Part shown: piece after piece, positions 41,737 to 43,097 of the stretch
How positions within the stretch are numbered: the stretch's first letter is position 1
How the letters are laid out: the number at the start of each line of letters is the position of its first letter
NCBI GenBank assembly: GCA_018435125.1
Contig: JAHDNZ010000053.1
Coordinates: 1 to 43,097 of the forward strand
Direction of reading: 5' to 3'
Length of the DNA stretch: 43,097 bases
From: Bacillota bacterium
Lineage (GTDB): Bacteria; Bacillota; DTU065
Made by a program: the position numbers and the translations under genes
The notes under the pieces: model-generated
Told to the model about the DNA's origin: nothing
Database searches by the model: none
The model's input: only the letters and a program-made list of their open reading frames with translations

Positions 41737-42603
41737 TTATTTGAGGGCATCTTTAACAGCATTCATTAAAGCTTTGCTGCTTACTGAAGCCCCTGCTACA
41801 GCGTCCACTTCAATACTTTGAGCCTTGAGGATATGAGGAATAACTTTCTCAAAAGCCACATCACCCAGAAATGGTGTTTCTTTGTGTTCGAGAACCTTAA
41901 TATCTGTTAGCTTGCCATCTTTAACGGTTACCTGCACCTTTATTGGAGCATTGTGACCTTTGGCCGTGCCAACAAAAACACCATCCTTAAAGACTATCTT
42001 CTTTGAAGCATTGGCTTGATCAAGTATGCTTCCTACAGCACTGATCATAGCATTGCTCGAAACCGTAGCTCCTAAAACGGCATCAACATCGCTGCTTTGA
42101 GTAGCTATAATAGCTTTAGAAACCTCAAAAAAGGCAGTGTCTGAGATGATTGGTGTCTCTTCAGACTCTAGTACATCAATCTTTGCGATCCGGCCGCTTT
42201 TAATCACGACCTCAACCTTAATTGACCCGTTGTTGCCTTTAGCTTGAGCCTGATAAACACCATCTTTATAGCCAGGGCTTTTTAAGGCATCTTCGACAGC
42301 ACGCATCATACCTTGGCTGGAAATGGTAGCACCCATAACGGCGTCTACATCAAGTTTTTGATTAGCGATAATCGCTTTACTAACTTCAGCAAAAGCTGTA
42401 TCGGAAATAATTGGTGTCTCTTCAGACTCTAAAACCTTAATTCTAGAAATCTCACCTCCTGTTACAGTTACCTCTACCTTAATAGAGCCATTGTTACCCT
42501 TAGCCTGACCGCTAAAAATCCCATCCGGATAGGCTGCTAAGGCACTACAGGTTATTAAGGCCAATGCTATAAACGCCAACAGGGGTTTAATTGTTTTGCG
42601 CAT
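41737..42603 (-). CDS. Exported protein with three tandem FMN-binding domains
   Basis: 288 residues: signal peptide 1-24, then three FMN-binding repeats (about 26-108, 113-193, 206-287). Each ends in a flavinylation-type motif: DAVMGATISS (GAT at 91-93), DAVLGATVSS (178-180) and DAVAGASVSS (271-273, Ser in place of Thr). In this family ApbE attaches FMN covalently to that residue. Repeats 1 and 2 are nearly identical over GNNGSIKVEV and LESEETPIISDTAF, showing recent duplication. Similar to PplA-type flavoproteins that carry electrons outside the membrane. No ApbE gene is in the window. It probably feeds the downstream reductase. RBS GGAGG 10 nt before the ATG. Confidence 0.9.
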   Translation of the reverse strand: MRKTIKPLLAFIALALITCSALAAYPDGIFSGQAKGNNGSIKVEVTVTGGEISRIKVLESEETPIISDTAFAEVSKAIIANQKLDVDAVMGATISSQGMMRAVEDALKSPGYKDGVYQAQAKGNNGSIKVEVVIKSGRIAKIDVLESEETPIISDTAFFEVSKAIIATQSSDVDAVLGATVSSNAMISAVGSILDQANASKKIVFKDGVFVGTAKGHNAPIKVQVTVKDGKLTDIKVLEHKETPFLGDVAFEKVIPHILKAQSIEVDAVAGASVSSKALMNAVKDALK

Positions 42604-42862
42604 TATATACTAACCTCCTTCCCTGTTCGTTTATTATTTAACATTCTTCGTCACCTTTTTGACTCCTGCCTATTTTAAAATATATTTATATTATATTTAT
42701 ATAACATCTTTTAAACCCTGAATCTACGTCTAAAGAACAATCCTTATATCCTTCGCTTTTACCGAAGTTTAAACAAGCTAACAATAAATATAATTATACT
42801 AGCTAAAAATAACGCCAATCTGATACTAATTTCTTTCCTTGCTCCAAATGATAAGAGTCATA

Positions 42863-42905
42863 ATTCCAAAAATGCCATCACTAATAGTGATGGCATTTTT
42901 GGAAT
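42863..42905. terminator. 43-bp perfect palindrome, probable bidirectional terminator
   Basis: Arms of 21 bp, ATTCCAAAAATGCCATCACT onward, with a single central base. The A5/T5 runs inside the arms give a usable U tract in either direction. Likely ends a minus-strand gene lying beyond the right edge. Confidence 0.7.
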
Positions 42906-43058
42906 AACGCTAAAGGCTTTATAAATAAGCGTTACTTTTAAGATTTATTTGTTTTATCGAGAATTTCAAGTATAAGTTAGCCACCAATGTGCCCAAATTT
43001 CTAAGAATTATTCTCTAAGCATTGAGGAGTAGTGAATGAACTTAGCATAGTAGTTTCC

Positions 43059-43080
43059 AACTGGCTGGGCCCAGCCAGTT
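43059..43080. repeat. 22-bp perfect palindrome AACTGGCTGGG/CCCAGCCAGTT
   Basis: A GC-rich hairpin at the window edge; on the plus strand it is followed by TTT, on the minus strand by GGAAAC. Could be a terminator remnant or operator; flanking sequence is cut off. Confidence 0.5.
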
Positions 43081-43097
43081 TTAACTATGACAAGGCA

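Larger units (their letters stand above)
42604..43097. other. AT-rich intergenic region upstream of the flavoprotein pair
   Basis: 494 bp, no credible gene. It contains a run of TATA-like hexamers on the minus strand (about 42678-42706), including TATAAT, likely the promoter of the flavoprotein operon though the -35 is unclear. Two strong palindromes further right are listed separately. Confidence 0.5.

Overview
The window looks like chromosome of an endospore-forming, anaerobic Firmicute (Clostridia sensu lato). Evidence: a sporulation sigma-K gene, a ribosomal protein L27 with the cleavable NLQFFA leader next to the Prp protease, an IreB-RuvX-DUF1292-MltG-U32 cluster, an Isc (IscR-IscS-IscU) operon, strong GGAGG Shine-Dalgarno sites and many GTG/TTG starts. 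Nearly everything is on the minus strand; plus-strand genes occur only around 28.1-32.5 kb and as a short fragment at 39.2 kb.

The main discovery is a sigK gene split by a 3,148-bp skin-like element. The sigK frame read from 12064 stops just after ...SRIE, inside the last helix-turn-helix. The missing 17 residues (KRAISKI...) lie on the same strand at 8230-8281, between a large serine recombinase and yqeG. Both junctions carry the 8-bp core CATTGAAA. Joining them restores a 228-residue SigK, and the circle junction forms a near-palindromic 50-bp attP with a central GA. The element holds only a recombinase (8316-9665), a small overlapping ORF (9580-9756) and a secreted glycerophosphodiester phosphodiesterase (9917-11305). 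A sigma-E-type -10 (CATACACT) precedes sigK.

Layout, left to right: a gene tail and terminator (1-226); ABC exporter pair, aroE, tldE-tldD, yqeH-yqeG (250-8217); the sigK element (8230-12102); U32 protein, mltG, DUF1292, ruvX, ferredoxin-type aldo/keto reductase, a membrane beta-domain protein and ireB (12116-18105); a DUF2905 gene that appears to start with ATT (18447-18644); alaS, AI-2E-type permease, YtxH-like and PRC-barrel proteins (18726-23229); iscU-iscS-iscR with a promoter and palindromic operator (23314-25479); a multidomain phosphoesterase (25668-27428).

From 27.4 to 30.65 kb lies an AT-rich accessory island, mostly plus strand: a broken secreted-protein gene, two membrane-anchored proteins of unknown function (one like a shortened solute-binding protein) and a 50-residue ORF. 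An arsR-rarA operon follows, convergent with nadD-proA-proB-obgE and two ThrE-type exporter subunits. proB carries a +1 frameshift near its start. Then come rpmA-prp-rplU with a leader RNA and a strong promoter, a probable MazF/PemK-type toxin remnant, and an extracytoplasmic flavin pair: a secreted fumarate-reductase-like FAD protein and a protein with three FMN-binding domains, probably an electron-transfer module.
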